From positions 3,191,001 to 3,255,000 of the forward strand of contig NZ_CP015109.1 in assembly GCF_002082015.1 (NCBI RefSeq): 64,000 bases of DNA. The letters run 5' to 3'. Below, piece after piece: positions 16,603-26,052 of the stretch (position 1 is its first letter; each line of letters opens with the position of its first letter). The notes beneath the pieces were generated by a model that was not told where the DNA came from, ran no database searches, and saw nothing but the letters and a program-made list of their open reading frames with translations. The translations under genes and the position numbers were made by a program. Source of the stretch: Sporosarcina ureae (GTDB lineage: Bacteria; Bacillota; Bacilli; Bacillales_A; Planococcaceae).

Positions 16603-17990
16603 CTGATCAACAGGCATTACACTATGCGATTGATGAGATCACGGAGATTGCCAGTGGATTCGGATTAGATTTTTATCCGATGCGTTATGAGATTTGCCCT
16701 GCAGACATACTGTATACGTTTGGTGCCTATGGAATGCCTACGCGTTTCACACATTGGAGTTTTGGTAAACAATTTCATAAGATGAAGCTGCAATATGATA
16801 TCGGATTGAGCAAGATTTATGAGTTGGTGATTAATTCAAATCCGTGTTATGCATTTTTATTGAATACAAATAGTCTGATTCAAAATAAATTAATCATCGC
16901 ACATGTATTGGCGCATTGTGATTTCTTCAAAAATAATACGTATTTCTCAAAGACTCGTAAAGACATGGTGGAAAGCATGGCAGCTACAGCCGAACGGATT
17001 GTAGACTATGAGGTACGCTACGGTAAGAAATGTGTGGAAACATTTCTTGATGCAGTATTAGCCATCCAAGAACACGTAGATCCAAGTATGATGCGTGATA
17101 TTGTTCCATCACCTTCTATTGTCCGGCCACCTCGAAAATCCGCATACGAAGATTTATGGGATCTAGATCAACGGACAATACCTGGGCAGCAAGCGATTGA
17201 AATGCACAAAAAGAATCCAGAAGAACCGGAAAAAGATATCTTATTATTTATTCTTGAAAACAGTCGCAATCTAACGGAATGGCAAGCAGACATCTTGACG
17301 ATGTTGCGCGAGGAAATGCTCTACTTCTGGCCGCAGCTAGAGACGAAAATTATGAATGAAGGTTGGGCATCTTATTGGCATCAAACCATCCTTCGTCAAA
17401 TGGATTTGACGCCTTCTGAGACAATTGAGTTCGCAAAACTTAATGCCAGCGTACTGCAGCCTTCCAAGACCTCAATTAATCCATATTATCTCGGTGTTAA
17501 AATATATGAAGATATAGAGAAACGCTACGACATATTAGCTAAAGAAGCCAGTGGACGTGGTGAGGAGGCGATGACAGGACGAGAAAAAATATTTGAAGCA
17601 CGTGAAATTGAAAATGACACATCCTTCATCCGCAATTATTTGACGGATGACCTGATTAAACAAGAGGATCTGTACGTATTTCAAAAGCAAGAAGACCAAT
17701 ACAAAGTTTCTGACAAACAGACGGAAGCCGTTCGGAACCAACTTATTGGACAGCGAGTGAACGGTGGCTTTCCTTATATAGTAGTAGACGATGGTGACTA
17801 CATGCGTAATGGTGAACTGTATCTCATTCACCGCTACGAAGACACTGAACTTGATTTGCCGTATTTAGAACATGTTCTACCCCATATCCATCAACTTTGG
17901 GGACGCATTGTGCATATCGAAACAGTACTTGAAAATAAACCTTTAGTCTTTTCATACGATGGACACAAAGTGTTTAGGAGAAGTAAATAA
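16599..17990 (+). CDS. spoVR: SpoVR, stage V sporulation protein R
   Basis: 463 aa from a CTG start (B. subtilis 468). The first in-frame ATG is at 16680, but upstream codons read [20 protein letters not shown], which is conserved in SpoVR, so the ATG start would cut off a conserved N-terminus. GGAGGG (16587-16592) lies 6 nt before CTG 16599, which overlaps the yhbH stop as CTGA. ATT at 16593 is the only other near-cognate choice nearby. The protein is involved in spore cortex formation. Markers are [32 protein letters not shown] and [16 protein letters not shown]. Confidence 0.93.
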   Translation: MTDQQALHYAIDEITEIASGFGLDFYPMRYEICPADILYTFGAYGMPTRFTHWSFGKQFHKMKLQYDIGLSKIYELVINSNPCYAFLLNTNSLIQNKLIIAHVLAHCDFFKNNTYFSKTRKDMVESMAATAERIVDYEVRYGKKCVETFLDAVLAIQEHVDPSMMRDIVPSPSIVRPPRKSAYEDLWDLDQRTIPGQQAIEMHKKNPEEPEKDILLFILENSRNLTEWQADILTMLREEMLYFWPQLETKIMNEGWASYWHQTILRQMDLTPSETIEFAKLNASVLQPSKTSINPYYLGVKIYEDIEKRYDILAKEASGRGEEAMTGREKIFEAREIENDTSFIRNYLTDDLIKQEDLYVFQKQEDQYKVSDKQTEAVRNQLIGQRVNGGFPYIVVDDGDYMRNGELYLIHRYEDTELDLPYLEHVLPHIHQLWGRIVHIETVLENKPLVFSYDGHKVFRRSK

Positions 17991-18018
17991 CGTAAGACAG
18001 TAGGTACAGCTTATTCTT

Positions 18019-18066
18019 AAACTGAAGACAACTCCAGTAATATGGAGATTGCCTTCAGTTTTTTTA
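18019..18066 (+). terminator. Terminator after spoVR
   Basis: AACTGAAG pairs with CTTCAGTT and an inner CTCCA/TGGAG stem is present, followed by T8. Confidence 0.85.
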
Positions 18067-18157
18067 CTTTACTACTTTTCATTTCGTGCATCTAATGTTA
18101 TTTTTATAGTATACTAACTCATTAACGTACTAAAGAGTAAAGAAAAGAGGAAGATCA

Positions 18158-18961
18158 TTGAAAAAGACGACTATTGCTCTATTATTTGCAGCATTATTCC
18201 TAGTACTGACCGGATGTTCGGACAAGTCATCTGACGGTGAAGAATCTACAGCGGACACAGGTAAAGAAGGGACGAAAGAAATTATCATCGGTGTAGATGA
18301 CAAATTTGCACCCATGGGATTCCGTGATGATAAAAATAATTTAGTCGGTTTCGATATTGACATGGCAACAGCAGCGGCTGAGCATATGGGGGCTACGGCA
18401 AAGTTCCAACCGATCGATTGGAAGACGAAAGAAACGGAACTTAGTAGCGGACGAATCGATTTAATTTGGAACGGCTATACGATCACAAAAGAACGTCAAG
18501 AAAAAGTGTTATTCACAAAGCCATATTTGGATAATAATCAAGTCATTGTAACGTTAGTAGATTCTGATGTGAAAGCAATTGAAGATCTAGATGGAAAAAC
18601 AGTAGGTGTACAAGCATTGTCATCTGCTGGACCAGCACTAGAGAGTCATCCAATTCATGAAAAAGTGAAAAATGTTACTGAATACGCAGACAATGTTTTG
18701 GCATTGACGGATTTAAAAACAGGTCGTCTCGATGCAGTTGTACTAGATGAAGTCGTTATCGATTACTATATGACAACTGAAGAAGGTGTCTTCACGAAAC
18801 TTGATGGATCTTTGGCGGTGGAAGAATACGGTGTTGGAGTGAAAAAAGGCAATGAAGAATTGCTTGGAAATCTTCAGAACGCGTTGGATACTATGAATGA
18901 AGACGGTACTTCAGCTGATATTTCCACGGAATGGTTTGGAGAAGACAAGGTTCTTCGTTAA
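18158..18961 (+). CDS. Polar amino acid ABC transporter, substrate-binding lipoprotein
   Basis: 267 aa. A lipoprotein signal peptide ends in LVLTGC (lipid-modified Cys at residue 21). The SBP_bac_3 domain follows, with DDKFAPMGFRDDKNNLVGFD, SGRIDLIWNGYTITKERQ and GRLDAVVLDEVVIDYYM. It captures an amino acid outside the membrane; the exact ligand cannot be told. The TTG start is preceded by AGAGGAAG. The permease and ATPase genes follow. A hairpin separates this gene from the permease, which may give the binding protein higher expression. Confidence 0.9.
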   Translation: MKKTTIALLFAALFLVLTGCSDKSSDGEESTADTGKEGTKEIIIGVDDKFAPMGFRDDKNNLVGFDIDMATAAAEHMGATAKFQPIDWKTKETELSSGRIDLIWNGYTITKERQEKVLFTKPYLDNNQVIVTLVDSDVKAIEDLDGKTVGVQALSSAGPALESHPIHEKVKNVTEYADNVLALTDLKTGRLDAVVLDEVVIDYYMTTEEGVFTKLDGSLAVEEYGVGVKKGNEELLGNLQNALDTMNEDGTSADISTEWFGEDKVLR

Positions 18962-18982
18962 TGAAGTAGAGTAACTGATATC

Positions 18983-19010
18983 AGCGGAAGTGCCAGCTGT
19001 GGCTTCCGTT
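18983..19010 (+). promoter_or_regulatory. Intra-operon hairpin
   Basis: AGCGGAAGTGCCA pairs with TGGC-TTCCGTT over a short loop. No T-run follows, so it may stabilise the binding-protein mRNA or cause partial termination rather than end the operon. Confidence 0.5.
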
Positions 19011-19071
19011 GGTATTTGTATTGTAAGAGAAGTACATAAAACCTTGAATGGTTTTTTGGAGGAATTGACTA

Positions 19072-19731
19072 ATGAGTTATGAATATTTTATGTCCATGCT
19101 GATCCCCATGTTGGAGGGTGCTAAAGCGACTGTCCTATTATTTGTACTAGCGATTGTCTCATCCATTCCACTCGGATTCTTGCTGACACTTGCCGTAAGA
19201 AGTAGTATTAAACCAATTTCTTATTTGGCGCAGACCTTTATATACGTCATGCGTGGGACCCCTTTGTTATTACAGCTATTGTTCTTTGTATTTGGTTTAC
19301 CACTTCTGCCGGTAATTGGTGAGTATTTAGTATTTGACCGTTTCGTCGCAGCTACAATCGCGTTCATTTTGAACTATTCAGCGTACTTTGCTGAAATATT
19401 CCGCGGTGGATTGCTCTCGATCGATAAAGGACAATATGAGGCTTCTCAAGTGCTTGGCTTATCGAAATGGCAAACGACTGTGCGAGTCATCTTGCCACAG
19501 ATGTTTCGCGTAACGCTACCACCTATTGCAAATGAATCGGTATCTTTAGTAAAAGATACAGCGCTTTTATATGCAGTAGCTGTTCCTGAACTGCTACATT
19601 ATGCACAAACAGTCGTGAACAGAGACTTCACCATCATTCCGTTCTTCATTGCTGCGGGGATCTACTTGTTAATCGCGTTCGGATTGACTGTAGTGTTCAA
19701 GTATTTAGAGAGAAAGCTGCAATACGATTGA
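19072..19731 (+). CDS. Polar amino acid ABC transporter permease
   Basis: 219 aa, HisM/GlnP type with five predicted membrane helices. The family segments are LLFVLAIVSSIPLGFLLTLA, YVMRGTPLLLQL, AYFAEIFRGGLLSIDKGQYE and the EAA loop EASQVLGLSKWQTTVRVILP, which contacts the ATPase. GGAGG precedes ATG. It is 12 nt upstream of the ATPase gene, so the two are co-translated. Confidence 0.92.
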   Translation: MSYEYFMSMLIPMLEGAKATVLLFVLAIVSSIPLGFLLTLAVRSSIKPISYLAQTFIYVMRGTPLLLQLLFFVFGLPLLPVIGEYLVFDRFVAATIAFILNYSAYFAEIFRGGLLSIDKGQYEASQVLGLSKWQTTVRVILPQMFRVTLPPIANESVSLVKDTALLYAVAVPELLHYAQTVVNRDFTIIPFFIAAGIYLLIAFGLTVVFKYLERKLQYD

Positions 19732-19743
19732 GGAGAGAAAACT

Positions 19744-20493
19744 ATGTCGTTCATTGAAGTACGCAACTTACAAAAATCATTCGGCCCATTGGAAGTATTA
19801 AAAGATATATCGTTTGATGTTCAAAAAAACGATGTGATGGCTATTATCGGACCTTCAGGTTCTGGAAAAAGTACGATGTTAAGAAGTTTGATTCAATTAG
19901 AGCAAATCGGTGGCGGAAGTATTAGAGTTGACGGGGATTACCTAGTGAAAGATGGCATTTACACAAATCCAAACGATAGTAAAATAATCAATTCCAAAAT
20001 GGGAATGGTATTTCAACAATTTAACTTATTTCCCCATTTAACTGTAAAGCAAAATTTGGAACTAGCACCGAAATTAGTGAAGAAAGAAACAGCCGGTGAT
20101 TATGGCCATAGAAGTATCGAGTTACTTGAAAAAGTCGGATTGGCTTCAAAAGCGGATGAATTACCTTCAAGACTATCAGGTGGCCAGAAACAACGTGTGG
20201 CGATTGCGAGAGCATTGATGATGGATCCGGAAATATTATTATTCGATGAACCAACTTCTGCCTTGGATCCGCAATTGACGAAAGAAGTATTACAAGTAAT
20301 GAGGAATCTTGCAGATGAGCATATGACGATGATTGTGGTGACCCATGAAATGGAATTTGCAAATAATGTCGCGAACCATGTGATTTTCATGGACGAGGGA
20401 ATGATTGTTGAATCAGGTACTCCAGATGAAGTAATCAAATCACCGAAAGAATTACGTACTAAGAGATTCCTGAATTACGAGTTGAGCAAATAA
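19744..20493 (+). CDS. Polar amino acid ABC transporter ATP-binding protein
   Basis: 249 aa. It has Walker A GPSGSGKST (about residues 37-45), the Q-loop in GMVFQQFNLFPHLT, the ABC signature LSGGQKQRVAIARAL, Walker B ILLFDEPTSALDP and the switch His in VVTHEM. The length and motifs fit the GlnQ/ArtM group. It powers uptake through the preceding permease. A strong terminator follows the stop codon by 8 nt. Confidence 0.95.
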   Translation: MSFIEVRNLQKSFGPLEVLKDISFDVQKNDVMAIIGPSGSGKSTMLRSLIQLEQIGGGSIRVDGDYLVKDGIYTNPNDSKIINSKMGMVFQQFNLFPHLTVKQNLELAPKLVKKETAGDYGHRSIELLEKVGLASKADELPSRLSGGQKQRVAIARALMMDPEILLFDEPTSALDPQLTKEVLQVMRNLADEHMTMIVVTHEMEFANNVANHVIFMDEGMIVESGTPDEVIKSPKELRTKRFLNYELSK

Positions 20494-20501
20494 CTAAAAA
20501 T

Positions 20502-20536
20502 AGTGATGCGAATGTAATGTTCGCATCACTTTTTTT
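20502..20536 (+). terminator. Terminator of the amino acid ABC operon
   Basis: AGTGATGCGAA pairs with TTCGCATCACT over TGTAATG, followed by T7. Confidence 0.95.
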
Positions 20537-20732
20537 ATTGAATACTCATTTTTCGACCAAATTATTGCAATATATGAAATATTAAGGCAGGTAGTTCATG
20601 AACTTGTTAGAATTCACGCAAAATATTGAATAATGCATTGACGAATAACTTGGTAAAGGGTACGATTACGTATAATTATACCTTTTTCGAATATATCGAA
20701 TAGGTAGTAGATTATAGTTGAGGGGGATTTAC

Positions 20733-21743
20733 ATGAGAAAACATTGGGTGACTTATGCAGCAGCACTATTTAGTATTGTGCTCATTCTCGCTGCGTGCGG
20801 TGGAAAAGAGGAGTCATCTGATCCGGCAACAGATGATAAAAATGATGACAAAGCTAGCACTGAAGAGAAATATACAATTGGTGTTACACAAATCGTTGAA
20901 CACCCATCATTGGATGCGGCGTTTGAAGGGTTCCAAAAGGCAATTGAAGATGCTGGCTTACATGTCGAATATGATAAACAAAATGCACAAAATGATAATA
21001 GTTCCAATTCAACAATTGCGAACAACTTGGCAGGCGCAGGCGTAGATTTAATATTTGCGAACTCTACACCAAGTGCACAAGCAGCAGCTAGCGCGACCCA
21101 AGATATTCCTATCATCTTTACGTCAGTTACGGATGCAGTAGCTGCAGAACTCGTTGCATCTAATGAAGAGCCAGGTGGAAACGTTACAGGAACAACCGAT
21201 AACCATCCGGATGCTATTCCAAATACAATGAAATTCTTGAAAGAAAACGTAGGTGCAAAAAAGGTTGGTATGATCTTCAACTCAGGAGAGCAAAACTCTC
21301 GCTTGCAAGTGGATCATGTAAAAGAAATTCTTGCAGATATGGATATGGAAGTGGTTGAAGCATCTGTTGCAACTTCAGCAGACGTAAAGCAAGCAGCTGA
21401 ATCATTGATCGGTTCAGTAGATTCATTCTATATTATTACGGATAACACAGTAGTATCCGCACTGGAATCAGTCATCTCTGTTGCGAACGACAACAAGATC
21501 CCGATGATGGTCGGTGAGTTCGATTCTGTGAAACGTGGTGGACTTGGAGCGTACGGCTTTGAGTACTATGATATCGGCTATGAAGCGGGTGAAATGGCAG
21601 TAAAGATTCTAAAGGGTGAAGAAACGCCTGAATCATTACCAGTGCAATTACCCCAGAACTTAAAGTTAGTGATGAATGAAGAGACTGCAAACGCAATTGG
21701 TTTAGAGATTCAAGACGATTGGAATGCAGAGATTGCAGAATAA
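20733..21743 (+). CDS. ABC transporter substrate-binding lipoprotein (PF04392, TrpX-like)
   Basis: 336 aa. A signal peptide ends in the lipobox LAAC (Cys about residue 22), followed by an acidic linker and a periplasmic-binding-like domain: YTIGVTQIVEHPSLDAAFEG, IPIIFTSVTDAVAAELV, NVTGTTDNHPDA and VGMIFNSGEQNS. The family includes the streptococcal tryptophan-binding TrpX, but the ligand here is unknown. The frame is open to a TTG at 20718; ATG 20733 with AGGGGG 5 nt upstream is the likely start. A TATAAT at 20671-20676 could be its -10. Confidence 0.9.
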   Translation: MRKHWVTYAAALFSIVLILAACGGKEESSDPATDDKNDDKASTEEKYTIGVTQIVEHPSLDAAFEGFQKAIEDAGLHVEYDKQNAQNDNSSNSTIANNLAGAGVDLIFANSTPSAQAAASATQDIPIIFTSVTDAVAAELVASNEEPGGNVTGTTDNHPDAIPNTMKFLKENVGAKKVGMIFNSGEQNSRLQVDHVKEILADMDMEVVEASVATSADVKQAAESLIGSVDSFYIITDNTVVSALESVISVANDNKIPMMVGEFDSVKRGGLGAYGFEYYDIGYEAGEMAVKILKGEETPESLPVQLPQNLKLVMNEETANAIGLEIQDDWNAEIAE

Positions 21744-21766
21744 ATAAAACTAGGAGATGATCTTGC

Positions 21767-22807
21767 ATGTTTTCAGCTGTATTTGGCTCAGTTGAGCAGG
21801 GTATCATCTATGCGATTATGGCACTCGGAGTGTATCTAACATTTCGGGTGCTTGATTTTCCAGATTTAACAGTGGACGGAAGTTTTGTTACGGGTGCCGC
21901 AGTAGCGGCTACGATGATTGTATTTGATTATCATCCACTTGTTGCAACACTTACCGCGATCTTGGTCGGCTTTTTTGCTGGATGTGTAACAGGTTTATTA
22001 CATACCAAAGGAAAAATCAATCCACTACTATCCGGAATCCTCATGATGATAGCTCTTTACTCGATAAACCTTCGGATAATGGGACTGACTACCGAAAATT
22101 CAGTAGGCCGCCCAAATATTCCGCTTTTAAATTCCGAAACAATTTTTAGCAAGTTTCAAGGTTTCTGGAGTAATCTTGGGATTGATGAAGCAATCAATGG
22201 CTTCTTAGCAGGACTTGGCTTGGAGCATTTACCTTCGACTTGGGGAACGGTAGTTTTAATGATTCTAGTTGTGGTAATCATTAAATTCATCGCGGACTGG
22301 TTCTTGCAAACCGAAGTTGGTTTGGCTATCCGTGCAACCGGCGATAATAAAAAAATGATTCGTAGTTTCTCTGCCAATACAGATACTCTCGTTATTCTTG
22401 GCTTAGGAATTTCTAACGCACTAGTAGCTTTCTCAGGCTCATTAATCGCACAGTACGGAAAGTTTGCAGATAATGGTATGGGAATTGGTATGATTATTAT
22501 CGGATTAGCTTCTGTTATTATAGGTGAAGCAATCTTTGGAACGAAAACTATCTTCCGTACTACATTAGCTGTAGTGATCGGTGCAGTTATTTATCGTATT
22601 GTACTCGGTCTCTCACTACGTGTGAAAATTCTCGATTCAGGTGATATGAAATTGATCACTGCAGTCATCGTAATTGCAGCATTGATTATTCCGCAGATTC
22701 TTGAAAAGAGACGAGAGAAATCGAGAAAAGTGAAAAGGCAAGCGGAACGAATGGCAATGAAATCTTCACAAGGAGGTCATAGCGTTGTTGAGACTGGATC
22801 AAGTTAA
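21767..22807 (+). CDS. ABC transporter permease (branched-chain/simple-sugar type fold)
   Basis: 346 aa with about nine hydrophobic helices. It contains ALGVYLTFRVLDFPDLTVDG, KGKINPLLSGILMMIALYSI, LAIRATGDNKKMIRSFSANT and IGLASVIIGEAIFG, which are typical of the BPD_transp_2 permease paired with PF04392 binding proteins. The C-terminal tail is basic (EKRREKSRKVKRQAERMA). AGGAGATGAT precedes ATG. The 3' end overlaps the ATPase gene by 23 nt. Confidence 0.9.
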   Translation: MFSAVFGSVEQGIIYAIMALGVYLTFRVLDFPDLTVDGSFVTGAAVAATMIVFDYHPLVATLTAILVGFFAGCVTGLLHTKGKINPLLSGILMMIALYSINLRIMGLTTENSVGRPNIPLLNSETIFSKFQGFWSNLGIDEAINGFLAGLGLEHLPSTWGTVVLMILVVVIIKFIADWFLQTEVGLAIRATGDNKKMIRSFSANTDTLVILGLGISNALVAFSGSLIAQYGKFADNGMGIGMIIIGLASVIIGEAIFGTKTIFRTTLAVVIGAVIYRIVLGLSLRVKILDSGDMKLITAVIVIAALIIPQILEKRREKSRKVKRQAERMAMKSSQGGHSVVETGSS

Positions 22808-23582
22808 TAAAGTATTCAATGAATCGACTCCGGATGAAAAAGTAGCGCTAGACCAGATTAACTTGCACTTACAACCGGGTGATTTTGTAACAGTGATCGG
22901 TAGTAACGGTGCTGGGAAATCCACCATGATGAATATGATATCAGGCGCATTAACACCGGATTTTGGCTCTATTTATATCGATAAAAAAGACGTTACACGT
23001 TTGGCGGAATTCAAACGCTCTAAAATGATCGGACGCGTATTCCAAGATCCTATGTCAGGTACAGCACCTACTATGACGATTGAAGAGAATTTGGCGATGG
23101 CGTATTCTCGCAACCGACGTCGTTCATTGCATCGTGGAGTAGATAAGAAACGGAAAGATTTATTCCGTACATCTCTTGAAACATTGCACTTGAACCTCGA
23201 AAATCGGATGACAGCGAATGTTGGTTTATTGTCGGGTGGTGAGCGTCAAGCGTTATCATTGTTAATGGCGACGTTTACACAACCATCTATATTGTTGCTA
23301 GACGAGCATACCGCTGCACTTGATCCATCTCGCGCGGAGCTGATCACCGATTTAACGAAACGTTTAGTTGAACAAGATCAACTAACGACGTTGATGGTAA
23401 CGCATAACATGCAACAAGCACTCGACCTTGGTAATCGCTTGATCATGATGGATAAAGGACAAATCATTCTAGAAGTGGAAGAAGAACAGAAAAAGCATTT
23501 AACGATTGCGAAGTTGATGGATGAATTCCAACGTATTCGTGGAGAACAACTTACAAGTGATGCAGCTTTACTTTCTGTATAA
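22785..23582 (+). CDS. ABC transporter ATP-binding protein
   Basis: 265 aa. Walker A GSNGAGKST, Q-loop VFQDP, signature LLSGGERQALSLLMA and Walker B ILLLDEHTAALDP. The DEHT in place of the common DEPT recurs in this PF04392-linked subfamily. TTG 22785 lies 8 nt after AGGAGG and inside the permease gene, indicating translational coupling. With the two preceding genes it forms a complete importer. Confidence 0.92.
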   Translation: MLRLDQVNKVFNESTPDEKVALDQINLHLQPGDFVTVIGSNGAGKSTMMNMISGALTPDFGSIYIDKKDVTRLAEFKRSKMIGRVFQDPMSGTAPTMTIEENLAMAYSRNRRRSLHRGVDKKRKDLFRTSLETLHLNLENRMTANVGLLSGGERQALSLLMATFTQPSILLLDEHTAALDPSRAELITDLTKRLVEQDQLTTLMVTHNMQQALDLGNRLIMMDKGQIILEVEEEQKKHLTIAKLMDEFQRIRGEQLTSDAALLSV

Positions 23583-23584
23583 AC

Positions 23585-23625
23585 AAAATCCCCTGTTTTC
23601 CAATTACGGAAAATAGGGGATTTTT
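23585..23625 (+). terminator. Bidirectional terminator between the ABC operon and ilvE
   Basis: AAAATCCCCTGTTTTCC pairs with GGAAAATAGGGGATTTTT over AATTAC. T- and A-runs on the two sides allow use by both convergent units. Confidence 0.9.
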
Positions 23626-23632
23626 CGTCGTA

Positions 23633-24736
23633 TTAAGCCAACTGCGCTATATGTTTCTTGATTTCGTATACCCAATCAAATGGATCTTTTTCTTTGCCTG
23701 TTTGGATATTTGTTAATGTGTTATAAAGACGAGTGGATAATTCGCCTGTTTCACCGTTAGCGATAATCATTTTATATCCGTCCCAATTCAATTCACCTAC
23801 AGGAGAGATGACAGCAGCTGTACCTGTACCGAATACTTCTTCCAGTTCTCCGCTTTCATAGGCAGATCGAATTTCATCCATCGAGATTTGACGCTCTGCT
23901 ACTGGCATATTCCAGTGTCGCAATAACTGCAAGATTGATTTCCGTGTAATACCTTCGAGGATGCTGCCGTTGATTGCGGGTGTTACGACTTCACCGTTGA
24001 TTTTGAAGAAGATATTCATGCTACCAACTTCTTCGACATATTTACGCTCGACGCTATCGAGCCATAAAACTTGGGAGTAGCCTTGTTTGTCTGCTGTCTC
24101 TTGTGCCTTTAAAGCAGATGCGTAATTACCGGCAGTTTTAGCGCTACCTGTTCCGCCTTTTGCAGCCCGGACGAATTCATTTTCCACGAGAATCTTTACT
24201 GGATGAATTCCTTCTTTATAGTACGAGCCAACAGGTGAGAGAATCATGTAAAATTGATAATTCTTAGCGGGTGCTACACCTAGGAATGCTTCTGTTGCAA
24301 TGACAAATGGGCGGATATATAATGAGGTTCCTTCTAGTGTCGGAATCCAGTCCTGCTCGATTTGCAACAACTGATTAAGTGCGTACAGTGCATTTTCTTC
24401 ATCAATACGTGGCATACATAGACGATCAAGAGAATAGTTTAGGCGCTTCATATTTTGATCGGGGCGGAACAAACGTATAGTTCCTTCTTCAGACCGGTAC
24501 GCCTTCATTCCTTCAAAAACCGTTTGTCCGTAATGCAAAACAATTGCAGCTGGGTCCAGTGTTAAAGGAGCGTAAGGAGTAATGCGGTGATTATGCCAAC
24601 CTTTGCCTTCCTCATAGTCTATAATGAGCATGTGGTCTGTAAATGATTTCCCAAAAACTAGCGTGCTAGGATCTGGCTTTTCTTTTTTATTTTGTGCAAG
24701 TTGAATTTGCATAGGTATTCTCGTCATAATCATCAA
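23633..24736 (-). CDS. ilvE: Branched-chain amino acid aminotransferase
   Basis: 367 aa, class IV PLP fold. It interconverts Leu/Ile/Val and their 2-oxo acids with glutamate. Recognised segments are FGKSFTDHMLIIDYEEGKGW, LHYGQTVFEGMKAYR, YIRPFVIATEAFLGVAPA, GGTGSAKTAGNYA, the PLP-lysine region VERKYVEEVGSMNIFF and EVFGTGTAAVISPVG. It resembles B. subtilis YwaA/YbgE. The start is taken at ATG 24736, 5 nt after AAGGGG. No T-box leader was seen upstream. Confidence 0.95.
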   Translation of the reverse strand: MMIMTRIPMQIQLAQNKKEKPDPSTLVFGKSFTDHMLIIDYEEGKGWHNHRITPYAPLTLDPAAIVLHYGQTVFEGMKAYRSEEGTIRLFRPDQNMKRLNYSLDRLCMPRIDEENALYALNQLLQIEQDWIPTLEGTSLYIRPFVIATEAFLGVAPAKNYQFYMILSPVGSYYKEGIHPVKILVENEFVRAAKGGTGSAKTAGNYASALKAQETADKQGYSQVLWLDSVERKYVEEVGSMNIFFKINGEVVTPAINGSILEGITRKSILQLLRHWNMPVAERQISMDEIRSAYESGELEEVFGTGTAAVISPVGELNWDGYKMIIANGETGELSTRLYNTLTNIQTGKEKDPFDWVYEIKKHIAQLA

Positions 24737-24863
24737 AACCCCTTAAGATATAGAATATTCCGAAACTTCGATTCCGAATAATGTAATTATACTGCTTTTT
24801 CAGAAAAAATAAAGTGAAAAGTTTGTCGATATTCAAAACTATTGTAAAAAGGAGCGGATTTTC

Positions 24864-25988
24864 ATGAAAAAAATCTTGATTGTAGGTGCCGGAATAGTCG
24901 GTGCTTCTGCGGCTTACCACTTGTCTATGGAACATGCAGAAGTCGTGCTAATCGATAGACAGGAGCCAGGACAGGCCACAAAAGCTGCAGCAGGCATTAT
25001 TTGTCCGTGGGCATCTCAGCGCCGTAATAAGGCTTGGTATGCATTAGCGTCAGCTGGAGCTGCTTATTATCCCGCATTCATTCGTTCATTGGAAGAGCAG
25101 GGCGAGCTGGAAACAGGTTACAAGAAAGTGGGAGCTTTAGCTATTCACACGGATTTAAGTCGTTTAGAGAAGAAAGTCGAGTTATTGAATAAAAGAAAAG
25201 AACAAGCTCCTGAGATCGGAGAAGTAGAATTACTATCTCCAGAGCAGGCAGCTAGTTATTTTCCAGTGCTTTCTGATGGTCATTCAGCTGTCCGTATTTC
25301 TGGCGCCGCCAAAGTCGAAGGTGATCAACTACTTGATGCGTTGAAACGTGTAGCAGTTACACGTGGTGTACAAATTATTAAAGGCTCTGCTACACCGTAC
25401 ATAATAGAAGGGAAAGTCTGTGGTGTTATCGTGGGAGGACAAATAATTGAAGGAGATCAAATCATCGTAGCGGCAGGTGCATGGGCTAGCGAATTTACAG
25501 AGCCATTAGGTAAGAAGCTACAGGTAGCAGGACAGAAAGCGCAAATACTTCATTTACAGTCAACACATGAAGCGTCGGGTGAGTGGCCGGTCATCATGCC
25601 GCCAAGTACTCAGTATCTTGTACCTTTCCAAGATGGTAGATTCGTGGCGGGCGCAACACATGAAGATACGGATGATTTCGATATTCAACCGACAACAGGT
25701 GGGGTGCTGGAAGTATTATCGCATGCTCTACCGATTGCACCTGCACTGAGTAGCGCAGAATTAACTGAAGTTCGGGTCGGCATTCGTCCCCATACACCAA
25801 ACTTCATGCCGGTGATTGGTCAACTGCCTGATTATCCGGAGATTTGGATTGCTAATGGACTTGGTTCATCTGGTTTAACAGTCGGACCTCTTCTCGGCAA
25901 GCTTTTATCTCAGTTAGTGCTAGACCATGAGACTGGATGGGATTTGGAAAGCTACTCTATTAACCAAATAATTGCCGATGAACATTGA
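24864..25988 (+). CDS. FAD-dependent amine/D-amino acid oxidoreductase (DadA-like)
   Basis: 374 aa. The Rossmann FAD site VGAGIVGASAAYHL is at residues about 6-19, followed by QEPGQATKAAAGIICPW. The DAO domain continues with SGAAKVEGDQLLDAL, IIVAAGAWASEFTEPLG and, near the end, VGIRPHTPNFMPVIGQLPD plus GLGSSGLTVGPLLGKLL. The substrate (glycine, sarcosine or a D-amino acid) is not determined. AAAAGGAG precedes ATG. It is divergent from ilvE, with 127 nt between them. Confidence 0.9.
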   Translation: MKKILIVGAGIVGASAAYHLSMEHAEVVLIDRQEPGQATKAAAGIICPWASQRRNKAWYALASAGAAYYPAFIRSLEEQGELETGYKKVGALAIHTDLSRLEKKVELLNKRKEQAPEIGEVELLSPEQAASYFPVLSDGHSAVRISGAAKVEGDQLLDALKRVAVTRGVQIIKGSATPYIIEGKVCGVIVGGQIIEGDQIIVAAGAWASEFTEPLGKKLQVAGQKAQILHLQSTHEASGEWPVIMPPSTQYLVPFQDGRFVAGATHEDTDDFDIQPTTGGVLEVLSHALPIAPALSSAELTEVRVGIRPHTPNFMPVIGQLPDYPEIWIANGLGSSGLTVGPLLGKLLSQLVLDHETGWDLESYSINQIIADEH

Positions 25989-26052
25989 ATAAAGCGCGTA
26001 TAATGATTAGTATGAATATATAGTAATTGATCGGTAAAGGGGAAGATTCAGA

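Noticed and set aside
16680..17990. spoVR starting at ATG 16680
   Set aside because: No Shine-Dalgarno precedes it and conserved SpoVR sequence is encoded upstream.
20753..21280. 175-codon minus-strand ORF inside the PF04392 lipoprotein gene
   Set aside because: Its Ala/Ser-rich sequence mirrors the codons of the real gene on the other strand; no ribosome binding site.
24737..24863. T-box or leader attenuator for ilvE
   Set aside because: No T-box sequence, stem I or terminator could be found in the short ilvE leader.
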